64,000 bases of DNA from Apostichopus japonicus (taxonomy: Eukaryota > Echinodermata > Holothuroidea > Aspidochirotida > Stichopodidae), in the NCBI RefSeq assembly GCF_037975245.1, contig NC_092564.1, positions 10,456,484 through 10,520,483 on the forward strand. The letters are read 5' to 3'. How positions within the stretch are numbered: the stretch's first letter is position 1; each line of letters begins with the position of its first letter. The notes beneath the pieces are model-generated. The model did not search any database and was not told where the DNA came from. It saw only the letters and a list, made by a program, of their open reading frames with translations. This document shows positions 1 to 9,272 of the stretch, one piece after another. The position numbers and the translations under genes were made by a program.

Positions 1-462
1 ACATTACTTAATTTATGGTGTCCTTTGGTACATTTAAAATAATCATCTATCACCAAAGCATTCCTATCTAACCAAACAAAAGTTATAAAATTGTCTATTT
101 AACCCACGGTTCTGAAAAGGATAGACTCTTGGAGCCACTCATATATTCCTAGAAAATAGGCCCACGCAAAACAATTACTTAGCTTAAGAAAAAGACCGGT
201 CACACAGGGCCACCCGACCACTAACTGTTGCCATGTAGTAGTTAGCAATAAAAGTGAAAATTAAGGGAACTCATAAATCTACCAATTAAAGGTTATTCAT
301 TGTCAAATGAATAAAAACAAAGAAACAAAAGAAAATGATCAAATGAATAAAAACAAAGATAAGAAAATGAAAGAAAATGATTAAATGGATAGAAACAAAA
401 GGTGGAAAATAAAAGAAAATGATAACTGTACAAAACACTAACCAGGTTATGCTCTGGTTACA
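1..462 (-). repeat. 3' LTR of the first Ty3/gypsy element (partial)
   Basis: On the minus strand this LTR begins TGTAACCAGAG at 462, directly after the polypurine tract, and runs off the window at position 1. It matches 8405-8866 over all 462 bp with two substitutions. About 1345 bp of its outer part must lie upstream of the window if it is as long as the 5' copy. It contains A-rich stretches built from variants of an ACAAAGAAACAAAAGAAAATGAT word (roughly 300-425). Confidence 0.95.
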
Positions 463-480
463 CTTTCCCCCTGCCTCTGG
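463..480 (-). promoter_or_regulatory. Polypurine tract (plus-strand primer) of the first element
   Basis: The minus strand reads CCAGAGGCAGGGGGAAAG immediately before the 3' LTR start TGTAACC. This is the position and purine composition expected for the RNase H-resistant primer of plus-strand DNA synthesis in LTR retroelements. Confidence 0.85.
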
Positions 481-1009
481 AAATGGCTCCTGACATTTCA
501 CCTTAAAACAAGTCACCACCACCTGTGACTTTTCTTCAAAACACTTAGTGGCATAAAACACTCTTTTTTTTTTTTGTATGTAATAAATCAATTCATGACA
601 CTCATAGACAATCTTGAGAGCAAACTGTGCAAAATGCAATCAATATGACAAAATGTTAATAATCCTTGCACTTAATAGGACTGTATCCCACCATAACATT
701 CACTGTTTCAACCTAGGAGAACAGGTTTCCTTCATTAAATTTCACAGAAAAAATATTAGTTTCCTTACTTCACATCATGTACAATAGATATAAGTGGATA
801 ACTCAACCACAAATAGTTTGTCAGAAAAAAAAATAGTAATTGTTACTATTGGTTTCAACACACAAAACAAAATATGACCTTCTAATCATATGAAAATAAA
901 TGTAATGAGTTGTAAGTTATTTACTCAACACGTCTTTGCAGATCTGTTTCCAGTGTAGCATACTGTGACAGACAAATACTAACAGATCATATCGTTCCAT
1001 CTGCAACAA
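481..1009 (-). other. 3' non-coding region between pol and the polypurine tract
   Basis: About 530 bp between the pol stop codon and the polypurine tract. No conserved reading frame or membrane-protein-like (env) frame is visible. The stretch is A+T rich. It contains a small inverted repeat, AAGTCAC with GTGACTT, near 508-530 that could form a hairpin. Confidence 0.6.
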
Positions 1010-4000
1010 TTAAACATTGGCTACCAAAGAGCAAATGGCCTTAGAAAACTCTTTTGGGAGATCCCTACATGACAATAAAAAATTAGTTTTCTCTTCCCAG
1101 GAGGGGCTAGTAACCTTACATTGGTTTGCTATGTGAGCATGTGGCACACCTTTGCGTCGTGCTGCCAATCTTGCCGATCGTCTAGTTGGTCGTACTGCGT
1201 GCCGTACTCGTGATCCCAGCACAGGGCCTGTTGGGGTGGACTTAGTCTTAGTCTTTGGGGATCGGGGTGCCGGTATAGGCGGTGTCTCTGTCGATGGGGT
1301 AACAGCTTCTGGCTCCACTGGGATTCTTCTCTCTTCCAAACTAACGTTGTGCTCTGCCTCTTCCAATGTACCATGCAGAGTAGTCACTTCTTGTTCCTTT
1401 AATATTCTGGGAACCTCCTCAGGGGTTAAACAAGCTCTTGACCTTCTAGCTGGTACAGGCCTTGTTACCACTGCATACCAGGATGACTGATCATCTGTAT
1501 CACTATCCTCTGTAACGTCAACTAAGGGCTTATCGTGGTAACATTGTCTTGGTCTTGGGACTGGTTTCTTTGGGGTTTCTGGGGGATCACATATACTCAT
1601 CGATTCTGGAATAGGTAGCAATAGGTTTCTATGAAGTGTACGCCTCTTTCCTCTCCCAAGCTCTTGCTCTACCACATACACAGGTATATCAGGGTTAACT
1701 CTCCTTAAAACTTTGTAAACCTCTTGACCCCAACGATCAGCTAGCTTGTGTTTACCTCTGAGGTGCACATTCCTCACTAGTACTCTGTCCTCTGGTTCAA
1801 GCTCATTTCCTTTAGCCTTGGAGTCATATACGTGTTTGTTGTGTTGTGCTCTCTCTTTGGAGTGTTTTGCAGCTAGTTGGTGAGCAAATTCTAGTTTTTC
1901 TCGTAGTTGCTCCGCATACTTATGGTGAGTTCTTGTGGATATTACTGGTTTAGGGAGTTGCATTGCTACATCCGATGGGAGGATCGGGTTTCTACCAAAC
2001 ATGAGGAAATAAGGTGCGTACCCAGTACTTGAGTGTTTAGTAGCGTTGTATGCATGACATAGTGGAGCTACAAACTCTTTCCAATTTGCTTTCTTCTCTT
2101 CAGACAGGGTACCTAACATGTCAAGAAGGGTGCGATTGAATCTCTCACAGATTGGGTTGCCTTGGGGGTGATAGGGTGTTGTCCTGGACTTTCTTATTCC
2201 TGCAATCTTGCAAAGATGTTGGATCACTTCACTCTCAAAATTACGCCCTTGGTCAGAATGTAACCGGGTTGGGAAACCATAATGTACAAAAAAATTATCG
2301 AATAAGACACGTGCTGTAGTACGAGCCGTCTGGTCTCTAGTGGGGAACGCCTGGGCATACTTCGTAAAATGGTCTGTGACTACCAGAATGTTTTCGTACC
2401 CTCCCTTTGATTGCTCAAGGGATAGATAGTCCATACATACCAGCTCCATTGGGGAAGATGTGTGGATGTTGACCAGTTTTGCCACACCTCCTGCTTTCTC
2501 ATGTGTCTTGCGACGGATACATCTACCACATGATTTGATATAGTCGCTCACATCACCTGCCATCTTTGGCCAGAAATATCTTTCTCTAAGTAGCTCTAAT
2601 GTCCTTTCTTGACCCATATGACCTACTTCATCGTGCAATCCAGCCATAGCCTTACCTCTATACAGTGGAGGTAGGACAAGCTGATACACATTCTCTCCCT
2701 GGGGATCGTTATAGCATCGGTACAGTACTCCATCTTTTAAAAGAAATTTATCCCAATGTCGGAGTAATTGTTTAACACTGGGCGTTTCTGCTACGTACAG
2801 TCTTCGATTTGGGGGAAGACCTCTCTCTAGGTACCTAATTACTCGATAGATATCCGGATCTCGCTGCTGTCGATTCTGCCATAAATGGGGGTCGCCGCTC
2901 ATCAGAGACTGGGGTTGATTTAAGTCAGTATCAGTCCTACCGTTACATTCCATCTCTAATACTCTTGTCTGGGAGCACAGGGTCTCTACCATGGGAAGTG
3001 GGTTCTCTCCAACAGTGCACTTTGATAGCAAATGAACTTCACATATTGCTCGTACTGTGTCTCCAGTTAGGGTGTGGGGGTCGTCGGGGTGGGGTCTGCG
3101 GGACAATCCATCTGCATCTCCATTCCTCTTACCTGGCCGATAATGAAGGTCATAATTGTAGGTGGATAGAGCTGCCAACCAACGATGTCCTGTAGCATCA
3201 AGTTTAGCTGTTGTATTTACATAGGTGAGGGGGTTATTATCTGTCAGGACAGTAAATTTACGACCATATAGGTACTCCTTAAACTTCTCCGTCACTGCCC
3301 ACTTCAGAGAGAGAAATTCCAGTTTATGTGCAGGGTAGTGCATTTCACCCTTTCTCAGACCTCTGCTCGCATATGCTACTACCCTCTCTTTCCCATCTTG
3401 TGTCTGGTATAATGCTGCCCCCAGCCCCAGTCCACTGGCATCAATGTGTAAGATGAAGGGCTTAGAGAAATCGGCAAAAGCAAGGATTGGGGGTGATGAT
3501 AATTCCTTTACTAGTGTCTCGAATGCAGCTTGGCACTCAGGGGTCCAATTCCAGGAGGGATCCTTTCTCTTCCCTGGGGGATGGGTTCCTGCTGTGAGGG
3601 CATGTAAGGGTTTCGCCATCTTTGAATAGTCCTTGATAAATCTACGGTAATAACCTGTAAATCCTAAAAATGAGCGTACGTCGTGTACACTACGGGGTAC
3701 GGGCCATGTCTGGAGTGCTTCAATTTTACTAGGGTCAGTCTCCACCCCCTCCTCGGATATGATGTGGCCAAGGTATTTAACTCTTTTACGGAGTAGTTGG
3801 CATTTGGATGGTTTCACTTTAAGACCGTAATCTTCAAGTCTCTGGAAAACCGCTTTCAATCTCTCGAGGTGTTCTTCAAAGGTATGAGAAAAGATTATAA
3901 TATCGTCAAGGTACACCAGACATTGTTGAAGGTTAAGGTCACCCATACACATCTCCATGAGGCGTTGAAAGGTTGCAGGGGCATTAGTTAGACCAAATGG

Positions 4001-5434
4001 CATGCGGTTACACTCATAAAAACCAAAGGGTGTCGTGAAGGCTGTTTTGTACTTCTCTTTCTCCTCTACCTCTATCTGCCAGTATCCACTTTTAAGATCT
4101 AGGGAGGAAAACCACTTCGCACCTGCCAGGGCATCCAGACTCTCTTCAATACGAGGTAGAGCGTATGCATCTTTAATCGTCTTGGCATTCAATTTACGAT
4201 AATCTATACAAAATCGAAGGGTTCCGTCCTTCTTTCTCACTAAAACTACAGGGGATGCAAACGGGCTGCAGGAGGGTCGAATAATATCACCATCCTCCAT
4301 GTCCTTCAACAATTTTCGGACCTCCTGATAATCAGCTGGGGGTATTCGCCGATGTCTCTCCTTAAAGGGGTTCGGGTCACTTAAGGGAATGGTATGCTTC
4401 ACTGCTCTCGCACAGCCTAGATCGTTTTCATGTTTAGAGATGACCGCTTCATGTTTCTGCAATAGTGTCTCTATCTCTTTAAGTTGTGGTGGGGTCAACA
4501 GGGATTGGTCAATGTCAAAATCGTCAAACGTTATCTCCTCACTTGGACACTGTACGTTGGCGCTCATACTCTGCGCCTTTCTCTCCCTCCCAGTTTTTGA
4601 CACTGGAGCCTGTAGTACATCTACTCTGTGGATTTGACACACTTGCTTATTTCCCTTCAGGTAAACATCCTTCGTGGAAATATTGGTAATTTTTAAAGGG
4701 AAAGTCTTCACTCTTTGGGAGATATCGATAACACCGGGACTAATAATCAGTCCCGAAGGCAGCCGGGCGTCTGGATCATATTCGGGAATTACATAAACTC
4801 TCTCTCCTTTAGGGGTCGTCGTCCTCGCCCTCCCTTTTACTAGAACTGATCTACCAGGTTGGATCTTGACATTACTATGGTGGTCGAGATATACCCTCCA
4901 GCCACTCTCTCCTGTATGGACCTTGGACTGTAACTCTCTATAGGCTGTCTGCCACGCTGAGGGAACTACGTTATGTTGTAAAAATTGTACCCCAAGGCAT
5001 TCTCTACATTTCTCCATACAGCGGGATATGATATTAGTACCAAGAAGTAGGGGCACACCTTGGTTGTAGGGTGTGTCTAGGACAATAAGGGCACAGGTTT
5101 CATACTTCTCGTCTCTAAGGGTCACATGGTCAGGGAAGGTTATTGTTACTCTCACGTAGCCTAGATATGCTACGCTATGTCCTCCGCCCCCTTTCAGGTC
5201 AATAAGGCCACGTAGGTCTCCTAAGGGCATGTAGGAGAGATATCTCTTGTAGAATGAATTAGCTATCATGGTCACTTGGGATCCGGTGTCAATGAGACTC
5301 TTGCAGTAGACCCCATTAATTATAGCCGCACTCTCTGATGCATCTCCCACAATCTCATCTACAGGGGGGTACTCCTGGGGGCAAGGTCGGTTTGGGCCAC
5401 TTACTGCTCCCCGGGTATAAGTGACCGTGGGGAG
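1010..5434 (-). CDS. pol: Pol polyprotein: protease, reverse transcriptase, RNase H, integrase (by -1 frameshift from gag)
   Basis: Residues are numbered from the non-ATG codon at 5494. The retropepsin active site is SLIDTGSQVT (D69). The RT palm has FCIDYRKLN and YLDD (residues 528-531). RNase H follows with ILHIDAS, LEFLSLKWAV and LTDNNPL. Integrase has an HHCC zinc module (HDEVGHMG ... SCGRC) and catalytic D1022, D1081 and E1117, with 35 residues between the last two (DD35E). The C-terminus carries a VYVVEQ ... RTLHRNLLLP segment with a basic, Pro-rich tail and no recognisable chromodomain. There is no internal stop over about 1475 codons. The frame is -1 to gag and overlaps its end, and no ATG starts it, so translation should come by frameshifting at 5434-5440. 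The function, copying element RNA and inserting the cDNA, is established for the family. I infer that this copy may be active because the frame is intact. Confidence 0.95.
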   Translation of the reverse strand, partial: LPTVTYTRGAVSGPNRPCPQEYPPVDEIVGDASESAAIINGVYCKSLIDTGSQVTMIANSFYKRYLSYMPLGDLRGLIDLKGGGGHSVAYLGYVRVTITFPDHVTLRDEKYETCALIVLDTPYNQGVPLLLGTNIISRCMEKCRECLGVQFLQHNVVPSAWQTAYRELQSKVHTGESGWRVYLDHHSNVKIQPGRSVLVKGRARTTTPKGERVYVIPEYDPDARLPSGLIISPGVIDISQRVKTFPLKITNISTKDVYLKGNKQVCQIHRVDVLQAPVSKTGRERKAQSMSANVQCPSEEITFDDFDIDQSLLTPPQLKEIETLLQKHEAVISKHENDLGCARAVKHTIPLSDPNPFKERHRRIPPADYQEVRKLLKDMEDGDIIRPSCSPFASPVVLVRKKDGTLRFCIDYRKLNAKTIKDAYALPRIEESLDALAGAKWFSSLDLKSGYWQIEVEEKEKYKTAFTTPFGFYECNRMPFGLTNAPATFQRLMEMCMGDLNLQQCLVYLDDIIIFSHTFEEHLERLKAVFQRLEDYGLKVKPSKCQLLRKRVKYLGHIISEEGVETDPSKIEALQTWPVPRSVHDVRSFLGFTGYYRRFIKDYSKMAKPLHALTAGTHPPGKRKDPSWNWTPECQAAFETLVKELSSPPILAFADFSKPFILHIDASGLGLGAALYQTQDGKERVVAYASRGLRKGEMHYPAHKLEFLSLKWAVTEKFKEYLYGRKFTVLTDNNPLTYVNTTAKLDATGHRWLAALSTYNYDLHYRPGKRNGDADGLSRRPHPDDPHTLTGDTVRAICEVHLLSKCTVGENPLPMVETLCSQTRVLEMECNGRTDTDLNQPQSLMSGDPHLWQNRQQRDPDIYRVIRYLERGLPPNRRLYVAETPSVKQLLRHWDKFLLKDGVLYRCYNDPQGENVYQLVLPPLYRGKAMAGLHDEVGHMGQERTLELLRERYFWPKMAGDVSDYIKSCGRCIRRKTHEKAGGVAKLVNIHTSSPMELVCMDYLSLEQSKGGYENILVVTDHFTKYAQAFPTRDQTARTTARVLFDNFFVHYGFPTRLHSDQGRNFESEVIQHLCKIAGIRKSRTTPYHPQGNPICERFNRTLLDMLGTLSEEKKANWKEFVAPLCHAYNATKHSSTGYAPYFLMFGRNPILPSDVAMQLPKPVISTRTHHKYAEQLREKLEFAHQLAAKHSKERAQHNKHVYDSKAKGNELEPEDRVLVRNVHLRGKHKLADRWGQEVYKVLRRVNPDIPVYVVEQELGRGKRRTLHRNLLLPIPESMSICDPPETPKKPVPRPRQCYHDKPLVDVTEDSDTDDQSSWYAVVTRPVPARRSRACLTPEEVPRILKEQEVTTLHGTLEEAEHNVSLEERRIPVEPEAVTPSTETPPIPAPRSPKTKTKSTPTGPVLGSRVRHAVRPTRRSARLAARRKGVPHAHIANQCKVTSPSWEEKTNFLLSCRDLPKEFSKAICSLVANV

Positions 5435-5440
5435 TTTAAA
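5395..5440 (-). promoter_or_regulatory. Programmed -1 ribosomal frameshift signal, gag to pol (first element)
   Basis: On the minus strand the heptamer TTTAAAC (5440-5434) lies in the gag frame as T TTA AAC, a classic slippery site. Seven nucleotides later (5433-5427) a stem begins: GGTCACTTA (5426-5418) pairs with TAAGTGGCC (5403-5395), nine base pairs with one G-U, around a 14-nt loop. The gag stop codon (5403-5401) sits in the 3' arm. After slipping back one base the ribosome enters the open pol frame. The loop holds a GGGG run that could pair with C runs downstream, making a pseudoknot possible but not shown. Confidence 0.85.
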
Positions 5441-6660
5441 TTCACCTGGGTTGATGTCCTGCAAAATGTTGCTATGTGGCCGGACTGGTTGCACCTAAAA
5501 CATCTGGTCTGGGGGCACTGACGAGCCAGGTGGCCTACAACCCCACACTTAAAACATTTTTGGGGCACCCTGTTCATCAATGGGGGTATATCATTTGACC
5601 TACGGGGTTTTGGGGTTGAGTAATCGCTCTCCTGTCTGTCTGTTCTTTGGAGCTCCTCAAGTTTCTTGGTAAGCTCCCTAACCTTCACCTCCAAGTCAGG
5701 GACCACTGGGGACGGGGCTGCCGAATGAATTAGTACTCTCCCGGTTTGAGCATTTCTTTTGAGGTGTCTCCGGTCGGCACACTCTTGTTCGGCCAAACGT
5801 GTCAGCCGAAGGAGATCTCCAAAATTTCTCGCCTCTTGGTAGTTGTGCCGAACGGCCCCCCTTACGTCATCGTCCACGAGCCCCTTCCAAAATACTACCC
5901 TAAGGGTCCGGTCCACCTCTTCTGCAGAGATCCCTCCTCTGTCTTTAGCCTTCATGACAAGGCTTTCTAATCTACACCCAAATGCTGCAGTAGTTTCTCC
6001 TTTCTGCTGGTGTGTATTATAGGCCTGTGCTAGCAAGTCAGCCCCTGATTCCACAGTTCCATAAATCCCCTCCAGCTTTTCAACTATTTCCTCAATACTT
6101 GAGTTTGGGCTTAAATGTCTTACTACCCTTGCTGCTTGGCCCCTCAGGGAATTCCTTACTGCATTCTCTATAACCTCCTTAGAGTGCACTTCTTGTTGCA
6201 GGAGACAAGAGATCTCGTACTCCCACATCTCAAAGTTTTCTACGCTTATTTTATTGTTGGTCTCCCCAGCAAAGACCGAAATTCTTGGGGGTTGGATGAT
6301 AGTGGTCCCCATGGGTTGGCGAGCTGGGGGAGCTGATCCCTCTGAGGATAAACTCAGGTTATCGTCTTTTTGCACAGTGTAACCTGCTAGCTTCAAGGCT
6401 TTGATCATGTCTTGTCGAGACATCTCGCTTGAGGGGCTTTGTATGGAAAGGCTAAGGGAAATTCCCTTGAAAACCTCATCCTTCAGATCTGTCACTGCCT
6501 TTTCTGCTATCTCTGCAGACACATACTCACACAAACCAACGCTAGGGTCACCATTAAACCTGAACGAATTTACTTCCCCTACTCTACCCATAAAATTCTT
6601 CAATTCTTCCAAGTCAATGTCCCCGGGGATACCCTTAACAGTTACAACCTTACCTTCCAT
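5401..6660 (-). CDS. gag: Gag: RRM-like N-terminal module, capsid, two CCHC zinc knuckles
   Basis: Translated from the ATG at 6660 (MEGKVVTVKGIP), about 419 residues; an upstream in-frame ATG at 6717 would add 19 residues. Residues 1-100 look like an RRM/PNMA N-terminal fold: a VVTVKGIP strand, an acidic helix (DIDLEELKNFM), a GLCEYVSAEIAEKAV strand-helix, then a MIKALKLAGYTVQ segment. Residues about 125-330 are a helical retrotransposon capsid (WEYEISCLL ... AYNTHQQKGETTAAF). Zinc knuckles start at residues 369 (CFKCGVVGHLARQC) and 387 (CFRCNQSGHIATFC), both C-X2-C-X4-H-X4-C. A coiled-coil-like stretch (VKVRELTKKLEELQ) precedes them. Gag should assemble the particle and bind element RNA. The end overlaps pol. 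The RRM-like call rests on pattern only and needs structure prediction. Confidence 0.9.
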   Translation of the reverse strand: MEGKVVTVKGIPGDIDLEELKNFMGRVGEVNSFRFNGDPSVGLCEYVSAEIAEKAVTDLKDEVFKGISLSLSIQSPSSEMSRQDMIKALKLAGYTVQKDDNLSLSSEGSAPPARQPMGTTIIQPPRISVFAGETNNKISVENFEMWEYEISCLLQQEVHSKEVIENAVRNSLRGQAARVVRHLSPNSSIEEIVEKLEGIYGTVESGADLLAQAYNTHQQKGETTAAFGCRLESLVMKAKDRGGISAEEVDRTLRVVFWKGLVDDDVRGAVRHNYQEARNFGDLLRLTRLAEQECADRRHLKRNAQTGRVLIHSAAPSPVVPDLEVKVRELTKKLEELQRTDRQESDYSTPKPRRSNDIPPLMNRVPQKCFKCGVVGHLARQCPQTRCFRCNQSGHIATFCRTSTQVNLNSPRSLIPGEQ

Positions 6661-7037
6661 GGTTTCTATGGTAACGCGGGGGAAGACTGGAGTAATAAAT
6701 ATTAGTGTACACCTCAAAAGGTCAAAAGTGTAAAGGCATGTGAAGGAATAATGGTTGTAAACTATTTAGGGTTCTACTGTGCAATAAGCTATTCTAGAAA
6801 CCTCTCTGCAAAGACTGAAATGTATGCTACACGCTCAGTTGTAACATTGGTGGAATTACTCATATAATACAACTTGTGAAAACTGGAACATAAGATATGG
6901 ATGCAAACTCTGCTCTCACTTTAAAGGTAATTATGTTGAAAATGTTGGACATTTAAAATAACATTGAAATTAAGTATGACTGGGCCAACATATCTCCTTC
7001 TCAATGACCTAATCTCAGAGAAATAAATTGTAATCAG
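6661..7037 (-). other. 5' leader of the first element, between primer-binding site and gag
   Basis: About 380 bp of untranslated leader with no long reading frame. It should hold the packaging signal by analogy with other LTR elements, but I see no motif that marks it. The in-frame upstream ATG at 6717 lies in this stretch. Confidence 0.6.
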
Positions 7038-7055
7038 GTCCCATATCGGGCGCCA
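7038..7055 (-). promoter_or_regulatory. Primer-binding site of the first element
   Basis: The minus strand reads TGGCGCCCGATATGGGAC starting four bases (TAAT) inside the 5' LTR boundary. The TGG start complements a tRNA CCA end. TGGCGCCCGA with GGGAC resembles lysine-tRNA-type primer sites, with a three-base difference in the middle. The tRNA identity is therefore only suggested. Confidence 0.8.
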
Positions 7056-7059
7056 ATTA

Positions 7060-8866
7060 TGTAGCCGGTCAAAAACGCAGTGACGAGGCTTAAATATATT
7101 TTTAGGTTTGGGAAGATTACAAGTGGCACCTCCAAATCAGGGTAGGGCCGATTTACTCTGAGATCGTGGGGACAACTTAAAAAGGCGGAATGCTCACACA
7201 AAAACAAACAAATAAAGGTAAAGTGGTGTGTTTACTATGCACATGGACGTTGTATTAATATCAATGGGGTTACTTAAGGTTATATGTGAAATTATATAAA
7301 TGGGTGTAACTTACATATCTCGGAACTCTTACTTCTTATAACGACTCCACTGAACTTAATGAAAAATAATACTTATCAGTCCCAACGAAAATAATAACAA
7401 AATCGCGGCGCGGGTCGACCGAATACAATTTGAGAACGAAATTGTCTCCTTGGGAAACTTCTAGGGCGGTTCACTTAGTTGGGGACGTCTCTGGATTGGG
7501 TGGTTCTCTGGACAGCTCGCTACGCGGGGAAATAACCTCTTGGGGCGTCTCAGCTTGGGGCGTCTCTAGGAGAAACTGTTCATCACTCGGGTTGGGTCAT
7601 CACAGGGGTTCACTTCCGGATCCAAACATTGAATTAAAATGGGAATTTATAGTTCAGTTACATCACAACAGAAAATTATATCGTTGCCAGATATTAGTAC
7701 AGGATGAAATATAGTTCTGCTTCCATTGGTACAGCTCCGGGTGGTACAATTTATTAAATATGAAATTTCCTTGTAAAACAGTTCCAGGCTTTTACTAAAA
7801 TAGAATATCCATTTGTAGAACAAGCTCCAGGTATTCACTAAACTTCTATAAAAACTCCATGGGTAAATAGCTTCAATTAAGTGTCCATTTAACTTCTAAT
7901 TAATTTAATACTGGTCCTCTACTCTATTACTGGTGAAGTTAGTCTAAGAAAATAATTATGATCTCTTGCCCATCCATTTCAAACTTAATCCTTCCCTTCT
8001 TCTCCTATTACTATTACAAACTCAACCCTCCCCTCTTTTTCTCTAACTACTGTCACTACTGTAACTACTGTAAACTTAACTCGGCATCAGTGTCTTATCT
8101 TAATTTCCCCCTACCATGCTACCTTATTCACTCCATCCCATAATAATAAGAATACATCCCATAATAATAAGAATTCATCCCATAATAATAACAATACATC
8201 CCATAATAATAGTACAAGGCAACTCACACATGACCACCTTAAACCAATTAAACACAAAGCTTGGTTCATTGAATATTCATGATTTGGTCTTTGTCTCAAC
8301 TTTCCCCCCTCCTACTCTAGACCAGCTTGCCCTCCACTTCCTGGTATCTGAGGTCCAGTGACCAACCAGCTGTCAATTAATACTTAATACATAATTTACC
8401 AGACACATTACTTAATTTATGGTGTCCTTTGGTACATTTAAAATAATCATCTATCACCAAAGCATTCCTATCTAACCAAACAAAAGTTATAAAATTGTCT
8501 ATTTAACCCACGGTTCTGAAAAGGATAGACTCTTGGAGCCACTCATATATTCCTAGAAAATAGGCTCACGCAAAACAATTACTTAGCTTAAGAAAAAGAC
8601 AGGTCACACAGGGCCACCCGACCACTAACTGTTGCCATGTAGTAGTTAGCAATAAAAGTGAAAATTAAGGGAACTCATAAATCTACCAATTAAAGGTTAT
8701 TCATTGTCAAATGAATAAAAACAAAGAAACAAAAGAAAATGATCAAATGAATAAAAACAAAGATAAGAAAATGAAAGAAAATGATTAAATGGATAGAAAC
8801 AAAAGGTGGAAAATAAAAGAAAATGATAACTGTACAAAACACTAACCAGGTTATGCTCTGGTTACA
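7060..8866 (-). repeat. 5' LTR of the first element, 1807 bp
   Basis: The boundaries are set by TGTAACC at 8866 (minus strand) and GGCTACA ending at 7060, next to the primer-binding site. The outer 462 bp match the visible 3' LTR. A possible TATA box on the minus strand is TATAAA at 7651-7646, unproven. The LTR holds a four-copy 21-bp array (8134-8214) and a G+C-richer block near 7405-7580 with repeated GGGGCGTCTC words. At 1.8 kb it is long for a Ty3/gypsy LTR. Reading frames inside it look like noise. Confidence 0.9.
8134..8214. repeat. 21-bp tandem repeat inside the 5' LTR, about 4 copies
   Basis: Copies of CATCCCATAATAATAAGAAT start at 8134, 8155, 8176 and 8197, a strict 21-bp period with few changes. 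The array is A+T rich and lies inside the LTR, where copy number could vary between insertions. Confidence 0.9.
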
Positions 8867-9000
8867 AGTGGGAGGGGTTAACATGAAACTAGTATCAACA
8901 TGTTGCTTGACCATTACAACATTTTTAATCTCTGGTTTATTCTGCTGATTGAATGTTTGTAACGGGCGGGACCAAAATAGATTTTAGCTGACATCTCTTG

Positions 9001-9272
9001 TTAGCTCCAATCTGAAGAATGGTAGGTTGGTTTGAGGTGATCCTTGCAGCAATGATGAGCTAAGGAGGGTCGTTATTGCTTTTTGGTGCAGATATTGTGC
9101 AACAAAATGAGTGGGCAGGGCTTAACATTAATAACTGTTAGCTCCAATCTGAAGAATGGTAGCTTGGTTTGAGGTGATCCTTGCAGCAATGACGAGCTAA
9201 GGAGGGTCGTTATTGCTTTTGGTGCAGATATCGTGCAACGAAATGGGTGGGCAGGGCTTAACATTAAAACCT
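9001..9272. repeat. 137-bp tandem duplication
   Basis: TTAGCTCCAATCTGAAGAAT begins at 9001 and again at 9138. The two units run to about 9137 and 9272 and differ at only a few positions (for example GATGAGC versus GACGAGC). They contain no convincing gene. Confidence 0.9.

Larger units (their letters stand above)
1..8866 (-). mobile_element. Ty3/gypsy LTR retrotransposon, nearly complete, 3' LTR cut by window edge
   Basis: Order on the minus strand: 5' LTR (8866-7060), primer-binding site (7055-7038), leader, gag (6660-5401), -1 frameshift site, protease-RT-RNase H-integrase (to 1010), polypurine tract (480-463) and 3' LTR (from 462 to beyond the window). LTR ends are TGTAACC and GGCTACA, which are imperfect inverted repeats. 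The visible 3' LTR part aligns without gaps to 8405-8866 with two mismatches I could find (positions 162 and 197). Both long reading frames are open, so the copy looks recent and possibly competent. I see no envelope gene. The left target-site duplicate lies outside the window; the right flank begins AGTGG at 8867. Confidence 0.95.

Noticed and set aside
286-639. 117-codon minus-strand frame at the left edge
   Set aside because: It crosses the LTR boundary and polypurine tract, and its Phe/Ile/His-rich content comes from A-rich LTR repeats. A sister frame appears in the 5' LTR (8690-8914).
481-1009. Envelope gene in the first element
   Set aside because: Too short and without signal peptide, membrane segment or cysteine pattern.
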